Notes: generated by a model from the letters alone, not told the origin. Counted from the first letter of the stretch, positions 1 through 8,762 are shown. The stretch is DNA of 64,000 nt from DASXHY01 sp036272195 (GCA_036272195.1 DATAZE010000021.1:1-64000); one strand, 5' to 3'. Made by a program: numbers and translations.

Positions 1-1
1 C

Positions 2-283
2 CCGAACTTTATCAAGGCTCGTGAAACCGCTCGCAAAAATACGTGCATCAACAACCTCCGCCTGATTGACGGCGCCCAGCAGCAATGGGCGTTGGAATCC
101 GGCGCGACGAGCACTTCGAAGCCGGCGCTCACGTCGCTGACGGTCTATTTGGGCCGTGGCGGCACGGGCTCGATCAACGGCACCGGCCAAGGCGCGGTTA
201 AATGCCCCTCGAGCGGAACTTATGCCGCTTCTCCCGTGAACTCGGCGCCGACCTGCACCATTGCTAGTCACAAGCTCCCGTAA
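2..283 (+). CDS. Prepilin-type pilin-like protein, C-terminal part (truncated by window edge)
   Basis: The 5' end lies outside the window. The visible 93 residues begin PNFIKARETARKNTCINN, the stretch that directly follows the hydrophobic helix in type IV pilin and type II secretion pseudopilin-like proteins. Next come a Gln-rich LIDGAQQQWALES segment and a small Cys-containing C-terminal domain with a CPSSGTY motif and a second cysteine in APTCTIASH, which could form a disulfide as in small bacterial major pilins. Such proteins are inserted in the inner membrane, cleaved by prepilin peptidase and polymerised. Whether this one is a pilus or secretion-system subunit cannot be told, because the leader and the neighbouring genes are missing. 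It is followed by a strong intrinsic terminator, so it ends its transcription unit. Confidence 0.8.
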   Translation, partial: PNFIKARETARKNTCINNLRLIDGAQQQWALESGATSTSKPALTSLTVYLGRGGTGSINGTGQGAVKCPSSGTYAASPVNSAPTCTIASHKLP

Positions 284-302
284 TTTGTTTACCTGACTCA
301 AG

Positions 303-330
303 AACCCGAAGCGAAAGCTTCGGGTTTTTT
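303..330 (+). terminator. Rho-independent terminator after the pilin gene
   Basis: A perfect 10-bp stem (AACCCGAAGC / GCTTCGGGTT) closes a GAAA tetraloop and runs into a T-tract. It lies 20 bases after the stop codon of the pilin-like gene. The convergent gene on the other strand ends 17 bases further on. Confidence 0.92.
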
Positions 331-346
331 GTCTCCTTCGGGAGGC

Positions 347-3300
347 TTACCACGAAACCGGCAATTGCGCGGTGCATGCCGATTGCGAGTCTTCCCGCTC
401 GTGCAACGATTGGTATATGACGCCAAAGGACCGTTTGACGTTCCCTTCGAAAATGGTTTTGCCACCGGCAACGACGCGAACTGGTTGGTCAAGGTCCAGC
501 AGTTCGTCGGAAAGGCGTAACGTCATGCGTCCGCTTGCGGGAGTCTCGATAGTGATGGTTTGCCCGTCAATATGCGCCGCGAATATCTCGTTGGGCTTGA
601 TGTCCGCGGTTTCGCGCGACAGCCAATAGAAACGCGTGTGCTCCGCCTCATCGCTTTGTTTCCACACGACGCGCCTGGGCCACGGCATTCGACGTAGCGA
701 GGTCATGCGCGGTATCATTTCAGCTTCGCGCCCCTGCATGTTGTGCGGCAGGCCAGGATACACCGTGAGCTGATGCCAGTAACCGTCTGGATCGGCCGCT
801 TGCAACGCGTCCATTTTGGCACTGAACTCGCGCACGACAGTGTTGCGATGATAAGCGTCGTCCGCACCGCCCATGTAGAGAAAAAAGGGCAGGTTGCGCA
901 GCCCTTCCGGCGTCACCTGATTCTGATGCCCAGCGCACATTCCCGCCGCCGCGAAACGGTCCGCAAGACGCGGCGCAAGTCCATAAACGCCATCGCCGCC
1001 CGCCGAATAGCCGATGAGATAAACACGGCTCGGATCGACGCCGCGCTGTAAAACGTAGTCCGCAATCATCCGGTCAAACAAATCGTCAACCCACGGTACA
1101 TGCCACATGTTCCAGGTGTTGGCGGGCGCGCGCGGCGCGACATTGATGCTGCCGGGAGGAAATTCGTAGCGGCCATAATAGCCTTTCCAATTCAGGTCGT
1201 TTTCCTCCTCCGTTCCCTGGCCGCCGCCGTGCATCGTTATCCAAAGACTGTGCTTGCCATCGGGCGCGTTGCCAAAATTCCTTTCGAGCCATTTCATTGA
1301 ATGTTCTCCGATGACGATTTTCTTCGCGGATAACTCTTCTGTTGAGTCAGTGGCTCGCGACTGCTGCACATCGGTCCACGCCAGGGCAATCATTCGTTTC
1401 GCGGCGTCGCGCGAAAAATTTATCTCGGGTGGCGCTCCGCGTTCGGCCGCCGGTTTCGCCAGCCATGTTTCGACGGAAAGAATTTCCGGCGCCACCGGTT
1501 TCAATTCGTCCCATGCAAAATCCAGCGTATGCGATTTCATGCACAAGGCGCACGGGACCGTTTTTTCCCGCGCTTCGCCATTCCGCACGAAACGGAATAT
1601 CAAACTCGCAGTGTTGGGCGGAAGGGTGAATCCCGGCATGTCGTTGAGGTCCGCCGTGCCGCTGCGGGTGTGGTCGGAAGCGAGAAGCTGTCCCTCCGCA
1701 CCACGCATCTCGACGGTGGCGGACAGGCGCTCGCCGTTTTCCTTGTCTCGCAGCCGCACGCTCACCAGGTCGTGAGTGGAATTCGTGTCCGGCACTAATG
1801 TTGCGTAACGCGCCGATACATTCACTGCGGGTACGTCCTGCGAATCGAGATTCCACGACATCGGAAAATAATCGCCCGTGCGCCGCCAGCTCGACGCGAA
1901 AAGTTGATTCAGCCGGTTAGTGCTGCGGGAGGTGTTGGCGGCGTCGGCGACGAACCAACCGCGATTAAGCCCGGCCTTGTCGTATTCATCCGCACCCGTG
2001 AAAAACCAATCGCCATCCCAGATTTCCACCCACGTGTGGTTTCCTTCCTTGTTGGCCCATTCGGGCACGCCGACGATTCGCGCTGGAATGCCTACGGCGC
2101 GGCAGGCGTCCACCAAAATGATGGAGAGGCCCGTGCAAGTTGCCTTGCTTTGCTCAATGGATTCCTTCGGGCTTTGATTATTCCGTTTGCGCGCCAGGTT
2201 ATAATGAACGTTGATTCGCTTGAAAAGTTCGCGATTCAATGCCTGGGCAGCTTCGGTGGCGGTTTTACAATCACGGCAGATTTCGGAGCCCAACGCGAAA
2301 AATTGCGGGCGCCACGGATCGCGTGGCTCATCCAGCGACGCGTAAGGCAGCACGTCGTTAAAAAATATTCGCTCAGACACATTTGTGGCCCAGGGGAACA
2401 TCTTGCGCGCCTGGAACGCCAGCGAAAGATTTTCCATCAGAAAATCCTGGTCAAACGCGGCGCGATCCTCCGGCGGCATATTGTCCACCAGGAAATACGC
2501 CGCGCGCCGTCCGGCATCGCCGAACTTTTCCGTCGCCGTCGCCACGAAGGTTTCGCTTTCCACCGGCATGGTTTCGTCCAGCTTGAGCAACCGGTCTTGC
2601 CGGATGCGCCAGACATGGTCGCGCCCGGATTCCGTGAACGGAACCGAACAGGCGTAGCCATCCTCAGTCGTCTCCAATACCGGCGCACCAGCTCCGGCCG
2701 GCAAACGGCCCGCGTCCCAGCCAAGCGCGGCAACGTTGGTGGCATAGCGATTGTTCGTCGCATGGAAAACGCGTTGCGAATAATAAATCTCCAGCGCTAC
2801 GTCGCGCGCGGCTTTGCCGGAAATGGGTTCGACCTGCACTTCCTTTTCCGAGGGAAGCGTCGTGAATTGCAACCGGCCCCACATTTCCGGCCGATGCATG
2901 TCCACCACGCCCTGGGGCGACCAACCCCAGTTGTCCTCCGGCGTGTGCGGCACTTTTGCATAACCGCCATTGGTTGTGGTCACCTGCCATTCTACGCGCG
3001 AGAAATTGATGCGCCACTGCTCGCCCTCCGTCGGCGGTCCGGCATGGCGCGCGTGTTCCGAAAGGACCTTCCAGGGAAATGCAATTTCCACGGTCCAGCC
3101 GTTATCGGTGTCGGCGGATTGATTGAGCGTGCCCTGGATTTGCACGGCGGTTTTCGAGCCGGGGATTTCCCAATCGTCATGCGGCTTGCCGCTGTCCATG
3201 TAAGGCCGGTTGAGCAGCAGGTCCCACGTGGTGTTCAGCGCGTTCATCTCGAATTCGTAATACGGTTGAGTATTTGCGGCGGGATCGATGAACACCTCAA

Positions 3301-3673
3301 AATCTGGGTCTCTGAAAATCACCGAATCGTGGTTCGTCAATGTCGCCCAGACGTGCGGCTCTTGAATTTCCGCGCCGATGTAGAGAAAATTATCGTCCCA
3401 CAGCAACTTCGCGCGCGTATGAAAACGGGGCTTCGGTTTCGCGTCGCCCTGGATATCCACAAAATCGTCCGTCCAGGCCGCCGCCTTCCATGCGTCCTCA
3501 TCCAGTTTTCCATCGATCGCCAGCGGCGCGGCCGCGCGACGGCAGACATAGCCTTTAGGGACGATGGCTTGCATTTTTTCAATCCAGTCGGTGCGGTCAT
3601 CGGCTTGTGTAGCCGAGGGCAGCGACAGGAGGCAAAAGAGGATCCCGGAAATTATTCGAAGCGCGTTTTTCAT
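347..3673 (-). CDS. Secreted CBM9-like / transglutaminase-like / serine esterase fusion protein
   Basis: 1108 residues with a Sec signal peptide (about 1-24, ending ATQA). Three parts can be seen. Residues about 40-260 resemble a family 9-like carbohydrate-binding module, with AIDGKLDEDAWKAA and FEVFIDP. Residues about 480-600 look like a transglutaminase core, with a candidate catalytic Cys513 (ATCTGLSIILVDACR), His546 (GNHTWVEIWDGDW) and an Asp in the following GADEYD/ADAAN stretch. Residues about 790-1010 look like an alpha/beta hydrolase of the PHB-depolymerase or feruloyl-esterase type, with WITMHGGGQG and the nucleophile motif GYSAGG (Ser890). It is the last gene of a leftward cluster with a kinase and a fucosidase, 103 bases after the kinase. 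A role in degrading complex plant or mucin-type material is likely, but the substrate and the purpose of the transglutaminase-like part are unknown. The three domains are each typical; their order in one chain is unusual. Confidence 0.8.
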   Translation of the reverse strand: MKNALRIISGILFCLLSLPSATQADDRTDWIEKMQAIVPKGYVCRRAAAPLAIDGKLDEDAWKAAAWTDDFVDIQGDAKPKPRFHTRAKLLWDDNFLYIGAEIQEPHVWATLTNHDSVIFRDPDFEVFIDPAANTQPYYEFEMNALNTTWDLLLNRPYMDSGKPHDDWEIPGSKTAVQIQGTLNQSADTDNGWTVEIAFPWKVLSEHARHAGPPTEGEQWRINFSRVEWQVTTTNGGYAKVPHTPEDNWGWSPQGVVDMHRPEMWGRLQFTTLPSEKEVQVEPISGKAARDVALEIYYSQRVFHATNNRYATNVAALGWDAGRLPAGAGAPVLETTEDGYACSVPFTESGRDHVWRIRQDRLLKLDETMPVESETFVATATEKFGDAGRRAAYFLVDNMPPEDRAAFDQDFLMENLSLAFQARKMFPWATNVSERIFFNDVLPYASLDEPRDPWRPQFFALGSEICRDCKTATEAAQALNRELFKRINVHYNLARKRNNQSPKESIEQSKATCTGLSIILVDACRAVGIPARIVGVPEWANKEGNHTWVEIWDGDWFFTGADEYDKAGLNRGWFVADAANTSRSTNRLNQLFASSWRRTGDYFPMSWNLDSQDVPAVNVSARYATLVPDTNSTHDLVSVRLRDKENGERLSATVEMRGAEGQLLASDHTRSGTADLNDMPGFTLPPNTASLIFRFVRNGEAREKTVPCALCMKSHTLDFAWDELKPVAPEILSVETWLAKPAAERGAPPEINFSRDAAKRMIALAWTDVQQSRATDSTEELSAKKIVIGEHSMKWLERNFGNAPDGKHSLWITMHGGGQGTEEENDLNWKGYYGRYEFPPGSINVAPRAPANTWNMWHVPWVDDLFDRMIADYVLQRGVDPSRVYLIGYSAGGDGVYGLAPRLADRFAAAGMCAGHQNQVTPEGLRNLPFFLYMGGADDAYHRNTVVREFSAKMDALQAADPDGYWHQLTVYPGLPHNMQGREAEMIPRMTSLRRMPWPRRVVWKQSDEAEHTRFYWLSRETADIKPNEIFAAHIDGQTITIETPASGRMTLRLSDELLDLDQPVRVVAGGKTIFEGNVKRSFGVIYQSLHEREDSQSACTAQLPVSW

Positions 3674-3776
3674 TACGGGAAAGTTGTTGTCATGGGCACG
3701 CCATAATAGGGTATTGGTGGCTGATTGTTTGCCCGTTATTGAATCAGAATCGGCAGGCGAAAGGCACTAAAAAATT

Positions 3777-4898
3777 TCATCTAATGTTTTCCACAAGGCG
3801 GTCCATCCGCTCCTCTTGCTGCTCGATGGACTCGACCAGTTTGAATTGCGTGCGGCAGCGGTGAAGATTGTGGTCCTCGCGATGCACTTTGAAATAATTA
3901 TCGCCGGCAAGAAAATCCGTCAGGAAACGCAGGCCGATTTCAAAGGTGATGAGCTTGCCGGAAAACGCGAGCAGGCTTTTCTCTGCCGCCGTTAAAAATC
4001 CGCCGGCGGTCGTCAGGTAACCGCGCGCCAGGGCCTCGAACATGGGGAACCGCATCGTCACTTTTGATACATCGGGCTCGTCTTCCTTCGCGCCGCTCGT
4101 CGTGGTGCGCACCATGTCTCCGAAATCATAAGGCGCCAGGCCGGGCATCACCGTATCGAGGTCGATCACGCAAATCCCTTCACCAGTCCCGTCATCCAGC
4201 ATCACATTGTTGAACTTGGTGTCGTTGTGCGTGACGCGCTCGGGCAATCGGGCTTCCAACAATCGGCCCGCCATGGTTTTGTATTTCAGCGCGAATTCGA
4301 TCTCCGGTTTCACTTGTTTGGCGCGATTCACGGCGTCGGCTTCAATTGCCTGTTCGAACGCGGCGATGCGTTTCGGCGTGTGATGAAAATCGGGAATTGT
4401 GTCGTGCAGGCGCGGCGCGGGCAAATCAGCCAGCAGCTTTTGAAACCGGCCAAACGCTTTCGCCGCCTCGAAAGCCTGTTGCGGCGATTCGACGGTATCG
4501 AGCGTTCGCGCGTTCTCGATGAATACGTAAACGCGCCAGAAATTACCGGCTTCATCGCGATGATACGGCGTCGCGTCGCGAGCCGGTATCAAGGTCAGGA
4601 CGCGGCGACTGTCGGCGGCGTGTCCTGATTTTTCCTCAAGATGCGCCGTCACGCGCTGGATGTTCTCCATCAGCGCGATCGGATCCTTGAAGATATTGTG
4701 ATTGATGCGCTGGAGAATATAGCGCGCCCGCGTTCCGCGATGATCGAACGCGAGGCGATAGGTGTCATTGATGTGCCCGCTACCGTAAGGTTCGGCATCC
4801 AGAAAATCACCGGCAATCTGGAACTGCCGCGCGGCGGCGCGGACATCATGTTTCAATTGGAGCGCCACGTTTACTCTGCCCGGTAATCTCTCTCGCAT
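3777..4898 (-). CDS. APH-fold sugar kinase, N-acetylhexosamine 1-kinase-like
   Basis: A 373-residue cytoplasmic kinase with the aminoglycoside phosphotransferase (APH/choline kinase) fold. The glycine-rich segment YGSGHINDTYRL is near the N-terminus. The catalytic loop THNDTKFNNVMLD holds His224/Asp226, and the metal-binding motif CVIDLDTVMPGLAPYDFGDM follows. This pattern fits the NahK-like family, which phosphorylates N-acetylhexosamines (GlcNAc/GalNAc) at C1; some members are annotated as mucin-desulfatase-associated proteins. An in-frame ATG 45 bases upstream would add a hydrophobic stretch that does not fit the family, so the start at 4898 is preferred. It lies 104 bases downstream of an alpha-L-fucosidase on the same strand, which supports a role in catabolism of fucosylated, HexNAc-containing glycans. 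Substrate specificity is inferred. Confidence 0.8.
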   Translation of the reverse strand: MRERLPGRVNVALQLKHDVRAAARQFQIAGDFLDAEPYGSGHINDTYRLAFDHRGTRARYILQRINHNIFKDPIALMENIQRVTAHLEEKSGHAADSRRVLTLIPARDATPYHRDEAGNFWRVYVFIENARTLDTVESPQQAFEAAKAFGRFQKLLADLPAPRLHDTIPDFHHTPKRIAAFEQAIEADAVNRAKQVKPEIEFALKYKTMAGRLLEARLPERVTHNDTKFNNVMLDDGTGEGICVIDLDTVMPGLAPYDFGDMVRTTTSGAKEDEPDVSKVTMRFPMFEALARGYLTTAGGFLTAAEKSLLAFSGKLITFEIGLRFLTDFLAGDNYFKVHREDHNLHRCRTQFKLVESIEQQEERMDRLVENIR

Positions 4899-5002
4899 CG
4901 CGCGCCGCGCCCAAAACAATGCTGGCCAGCCAAACAACGGCAAGCGGCTAAAAGCGATTGCAATGGGAGAGAGTGTGTGGAACCGGCGATCAATTTTGTC
5001 GT

Positions 5003-6766
5003 TTATTTATTCGTACCCGCCGGAGTCAATTTGACCTCTTTCAAGTTCATCGGCTGCCAGCCGTCTTTGATGGGATGCACCGCCAGCGTCACCATGCCCG
5101 CGGCGGGAATTTCAATTGTGCCGAGCGTCACTGGCCGGAACGTGGAGTAATCGCCGGTCACCGGCGCGGTGCAGTGGAGCATCTGATTACCCGCGGATAA
5201 TTCAAACGGCGAAGCTGCCGGGGAGGAAATGATCGCGGACACGGCAAACTTGCCGGGTTGTTCCACCTTGAATTCCCAATCCGTCCAATCGTTTGGATTC
5301 GTCCAGGAGCCGATATTGTCGAGTGGGCCGCCGGATTCATATTTGAAAGTTGAACCGTGCAATCGCGCTTCATTCGCGGGCAGCGTGACTGAACCATCGT
5401 ATTTTTGGAGCAAAGGCATGATTACCACTTCCGGCGCGCCCCGGAATTTCAAAACGATGGTGGATGAAATTTTATCAGGCGCGGTGGGCGGCACGGAAAT
5501 CGCCAGCCCATCCTCCCGATTTTGCACCGCGAGTTTTTTTCCTCCGGCAAGTAATCGCGCGGATTTCACCTCGTTCTTCAAACCGGGCACAATCAGCACG
5601 CCGTCCGAAGGCCAGTTGAACACGTGTAGATAAAGCGTGGTGGTTTTCCCCGAGGTTTTCGTCGTGCAACGCCCCCAGGTCAGTTGCCGCGTGAATGGCC
5701 CCGCGCTCGTTCCATAAATGGCGTCGCCGTTGATTTTCATCCACTCGCCCACTGCCTTCAGCCGCTCCTGGCTGGCGTCCGGAATGAGACCTTCGCCGCT
5801 GGGGCCGACATTCAGCAAATAATTTCCTCCCTTGCTCGCGCAATCAATCAGGTTGCGGATGAGCGTCTCAGTCGATTTCCAATCATGGTCCTGCCGCTTG
5901 AAACCCCAGGTGCCGTTCATCGTCATGCAGGTTTCCCAATCATGGCCGAGACCGTTTGCCGGGATGTGCTGTTCCGGCGTCTCATAATCACCAGCGCCGC
6001 CGCCCACGCGGTCATTCACAATCAAAGCCGGATCCAGCGAATGCAGGTAAGCGTACAATTCCCTCCCGTCCTCGCCAGTCCAACCCTTCATCCATTGGCC
6101 GTCGAACCAAATCAAACCGGGATGATATTGCGTGATCAATTCCTTGAGCTGCGTTCTTATGTATTGGATGTAATCCGACTTTTTGTCCGGCACAAAACTG
6201 GTGGGATTATGAACCAGATGTTCCTGATCGTTGTTGTCCGGGCGCTGGGCCGGCATATGCCAATCCATGATGGAATAATAGACGCAAAACCGGACGCCCT
6301 GGCGGCGGCAGGCCTTGCTTAATGCCAGCAACGGGTCTTTATGCCAGGGTGTGGCATCCACGATATTGTAGGTGGTCGCCTTCGTATTGAACATGCAAAA
6401 TCCGTCGTGGTGTTTGGAAGTGATCACCAGATATTTCATGCCCGCCGCTTTCGCGATTTTCACCCATTCGTCGGCGTTGAATTTTACGGGGTCGAATTCG
6501 GGCGCGAGTTTTTCGTATTGCGAAACGGGGATTCGCACGTCGTTCATCAGCCATTCCCCCGCGCCGTCACTCGGCTTCCCGTCCCAATATCCCGCCGCCT
6601 GCGAATAAAGTCCCCAATGGATGAACATTCCGAACCGCCCGTCGCGCCACCATTCCAGACGCGCGCTATGTTGCGCGGGAGTTTCGGCGGCGGTTTCCGC
6701 GGCCCGCGTGCAAATGGAAAATCCGGGTATTGCGGCTAGCAGTAGTGCGAGAAGGATTCGGTTCAT
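5003..6766 (-). CDS. Secreted GH29 alpha-L-fucosidase
   Basis: 587 residues from the chosen ATG at 6766, which gives a clean signal peptide (MNRILLALLLAAIPGF...CTRAAETA); a longer in-frame start adds 32 unlikely residues. GH29 hallmarks are present: RFGMFIHWGLYS near the N-terminus, KYLVITSKHHDGFCMF, and LIWFDGQWMKGW, where Asp222 is the expected catalytic nucleophile. Glycoside hydrolase family 29 retaining enzymes release terminal alpha-L-fucose. The region after about residue 340 forms a beta-rich domain, and the last about 120 residues (TNPNDWTDWEFKVEQPG...) look like an accessory beta-sandwich common in secreted fucosidases. It is the first gene of the leftward cluster fucosidase - HexNAc-kinase-like - CBM9/esterase, and the intergenic region upstream carries a possible operator array. 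The product is probably exported to the periplasm or outside. Confidence 0.93.
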   Translation of the reverse strand: MNRILLALLLAAIPGFSICTRAAETAAETPAQHSARLEWWRDGRFGMFIHWGLYSQAAGYWDGKPSDGAGEWLMNDVRIPVSQYEKLAPEFDPVKFNADEWVKIAKAAGMKYLVITSKHHDGFCMFNTKATTYNIVDATPWHKDPLLALSKACRRQGVRFCVYYSIMDWHMPAQRPDNNDQEHLVHNPTSFVPDKKSDYIQYIRTQLKELITQYHPGLIWFDGQWMKGWTGEDGRELYAYLHSLDPALIVNDRVGGGAGDYETPEQHIPANGLGHDWETCMTMNGTWGFKRQDHDWKSTETLIRNLIDCASKGGNYLLNVGPSGEGLIPDASQERLKAVGEWMKINGDAIYGTSAGPFTRQLTWGRCTTKTSGKTTTLYLHVFNWPSDGVLIVPGLKNEVKSARLLAGGKKLAVQNREDGLAISVPPTAPDKISSTIVLKFRGAPEVVIMPLLQKYDGSVTLPANEARLHGSTFKYESGGPLDNIGSWTNPNDWTDWEFKVEQPGKFAVSAIISSPAASPFELSAGNQMLHCTAPVTGDYSTFRPVTLGTIEIPAAGMVTLAVHPIKDGWQPMNLKEVKLTPAGTNK

Positions 6767-6885
6767 GCGTATGTTTTTGTGTTTCGATAAACTTAAGAGC
6801 AACGCCACAACTTTGCAGTTCAAAAATTCCGCTGCTGGAATGCGCCTCCGCCACGGTTGCACTTATCGAACAGGGATCATTTGGC

Positions 6886-6936
6886 TCACGGTGACGCGTT
6901 TCGCGTGAAGTCCACGCTTTTTGCGTGAAAATCACG
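6886..6936. promoter_or_regulatory. Possible operator array: three GTGA/TCAC palindromes at 20-bp spacing
   Basis: The region between the divergent fucosidase and the prepilin-leader gene holds TCACGGTGA (6886-6894), CGTGAAGTCCACG (6904-6916) and CGTGAAAATCACG (6924-6936). Their centres fall at 6890, 6910 and 6930, two helical turns apart. The last two are also copies of a 21-bp imperfect direct repeat (16 of 21 positions match). The first palindrome has its half-sites in the opposite order. Spaced palindromes of this size are typical transcription-factor sites, but no regulator gene lies next to them. Confidence 0.4.
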
Positions 6937-7040
6937 ATTCCTTTTTCCACAGGTATGGAAAAACGCCCCATTTCCCAAGAATCAACTTTGGCAATCTCCA
7001 TGCTTATCGATTCTTGTGCAGAAAACCCAGGAGGTGATTT

Positions 7041-8210
7041 ATGAGAATTCCCCGGCATGCGTTTACGCTCATCGAACTGCTCGTTGTGGTTGTCATTATT
7101 TCTGTTCTCGCGGCGCTGCTCCTTCCCGCATTGTCTGCGGCCAAAAAAAGAGCGCTTGATAAAAGCATGACCGCCGCGGCGCAATCGCCGAAAGTTATCC
7201 CGGAAGAAATGACGCGTACCGGTTCGTCGCACCGGTCGGTAGCTACCGTCAAGAGCTTCACGGCGACCGTTTCGTTGAAGCCCGGCCTGAGTGTCGGGAC
7301 GGCGGATCCTGAATCCATTTACACCGCGCGGCTCAACGCGGCTTTTCAGGCATTCTGTCCCGGTGGCGGCGAGTGCGAAGTCCTTTTGCCCTTGCCGCCG
7401 CAAATTATTTCGCTCGCCGACCTCGAGGTGACCGTCAATTCCCAGCCCAGCGATTCGGTTGAGATTCGCGGCAACAAACTCGCCTGGTTCGGCCCGTTGC
7501 CGGCGCAGCCGACGCCGATGACGGTTGCTTATTCCGCCGTGGGCAAAGGCCTCTATAATTTGCAGACACCGCCTGGTTCGATCCTTGATACGTTCCACAT
7601 TGACCTTACCGCCGTCGGCTCGGATGTCCGCATGTTGGAACTTTCACTGCAACCCACGACCTGCACGCGCGAAAGAGCCCGGACGATTTACACGTGGGAC
7701 TATAAACACCTGCTGTTCGGCCGCCCCATATCGCTTGATGTGTTGGGAATCGCGCCCATCGACCGGCTCGGCGAACTCACCTGGCTGGGGCCGGCGAGCG
7801 TCGTGATTTTTGGCGTAATCCTCGGCTTGGTCGCGCACGCGTTCGCCGTTCAAAACTTCGACCGCTGGATGTTGTTGCTGGTGCTGGGCACCTTCACCGG
7901 CGCGTATCCCCTGATGTATTTCGCCGAGGAATTCATTCCCTTGAACGCCGCCATGATTACTGCTGGTGGTTTGGTATTGGTGATCATTGCCATCCGCTCA
8001 TTGACGATGATGCGCCCGCAACTCGCCCTCACCGGGGTCGTGTTACCAGCGGCCGCATTGATGATAGTCACGCTGTTTGCCGCCATCCATCCGCGCCTGC
8101 AGGGTATTCTGATTACTGGTGTCGGCATGGCGCTGTTCATTGTGGCGATGCTCCTGATACCGCGGATGCAACGCGGAACCATGGGCTTAAAGGCCCAGCC
8201 CGCCACCTGA
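7041..8210 (+). CDS. Prepilin-type leader joined to a periplasmic domain and polytopic membrane domain (CreD-like topology)
   Basis: 389 residues preceded by a near-perfect Shine-Dalgarno AGGAGGTGA at 7029-7037, four bases from the ATG. The N-terminus RHAFTLIELLVVVVIISVL is a textbook prepilin peptidase/methylation motif (cleavage expected before FTLIE). Residues about 35-245 form a soluble, beta-rich region, and about 250-375 contain around five hydrophobic membrane segments (ASVVIFGVILGLVAHAF, WMLLLVLGTFTGAYPLMYF and others). One N-terminal helix, a large periplasmic region and a C-terminal helix bundle is the topology of CreD-type inner-membrane proteins, but the resemblance is topological and I cannot prove homology. 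True pilins have only one helix, so this is not a pilin. The DUF2127 gene follows 77 bases later on the same strand. Confidence 0.65.
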   Translation: MRIPRHAFTLIELLVVVVIISVLAALLLPALSAAKKRALDKSMTAAAQSPKVIPEEMTRTGSSHRSVATVKSFTATVSLKPGLSVGTADPESIYTARLNAAFQAFCPGGGECEVLLPLPPQIISLADLEVTVNSQPSDSVEIRGNKLAWFGPLPAQPTPMTVAYSAVGKGLYNLQTPPGSILDTFHIDLTAVGSDVRMLELSLQPTTCTRERARTIYTWDYKHLLFGRPISLDVLGIAPIDRLGELTWLGPASVVIFGVILGLVAHAFAVQNFDRWMLLLVLGTFTGAYPLMYFAEEFIPLNAAMITAGGLVLVIIAIRSLTMMRPQLALTGVVLPAAALMIVTLFAAIHPRLQGILITGVGMALFIVAMLLIPRMQRGTMGLKAQPAT

Positions 8211-8287
8211 TTGCTGAGGGTTTTAGAGCGGGCAGGGGGAGGGGAACACCGCCTCGGCGATTGCGGCGCGCCGTGCGAGGTTGCTTC

Positions 8288-8761
8288 GTGCAACTCGATT
8301 CCGGCAAACGCGACAAATGGCTGCTGCTCATCGGCATCCTCAAGCTTGTGAAAGCCGTCCTGCTCATCGCTCTGGCAATCGGCGCCATTCGGTTGATTTT
8401 TGGCGACGCCGCAGAAAATTTGGAACGCTGGATCCGCCGCCTGAACGTGGACCTTAAAAACCCCGTTCTCGAGGCATTTCCCTCCAAACTTGACGCCTTG
8501 AACCCGCGCAAACTCTCGCTGGTGAGCGCCGGCGCACTCGTTTATTCCGCAATGTTTTTTACCGAAGGCATCGGCTTGTTGATGCAAAAGCGCTGGGCGG
8601 AATATTTGACCGTCATCATCACGGCGTCCTTTTTACCGTTCGAAATTTACGAGCTCGTAGTGAAAGAATTCAACGCCTTCAAGCTTGTGCTTCTGCTGGC
8701 CAATATTGCCATCGTTATTTATTTGATCTGGCGATTAAAGCATGAGCGCAAGAAACATTGA
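8288..8761 (+). CDS. DUF2127-family small membrane protein
   Basis: 157 residues from a GTG at 8288, which has a GAGG seven bases upstream; a TTG at 8261 and a GTG at 8273 are alternative starts. The protein has a hydrophobic helix at the N-terminus (LLLIGILKLVKAVLLIALAIG), a charged middle, then two to three further helices. The segment LMQKRWAEYLTVIITASFLP and the following EIYEL are characteristic of DUF2127, an uncharacterised inner-membrane family. It ends one base before the convergent sucB stop codon, so transcription from the two sides must meet here. No function is known for the family. Confidence 0.75.
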   Translation: MQLDSGKRDKWLLLIGILKLVKAVLLIALAIGAIRLIFGDAAENLERWIRRLNVDLKNPVLEAFPSKLDALNPRKLSLVSAGALVYSAMFFTEGIGLLMQKRWAEYLTVIITASFLPFEIYELVVKEFNAFKLVLLLANIAIVIYLIWRLKHERKKH

Positions 8762-8762
8762 A

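Noticed and set aside
1904..3706. A 600-codon open frame on the plus strand opposite the CBM9/transglutaminase/esterase gene
   Set aside because: Arg/His-rich composition, no recognisable domain, and wholly antisense to a well-supported gene with a signal peptide; explained by high GC in the third codon position.
6666..7598. 310-codon minus-strand frame spanning the fucosidase start and the prepilin-leader gene
   Set aside because: Overlaps two supported genes, is Arg-rich and shows no family motif.
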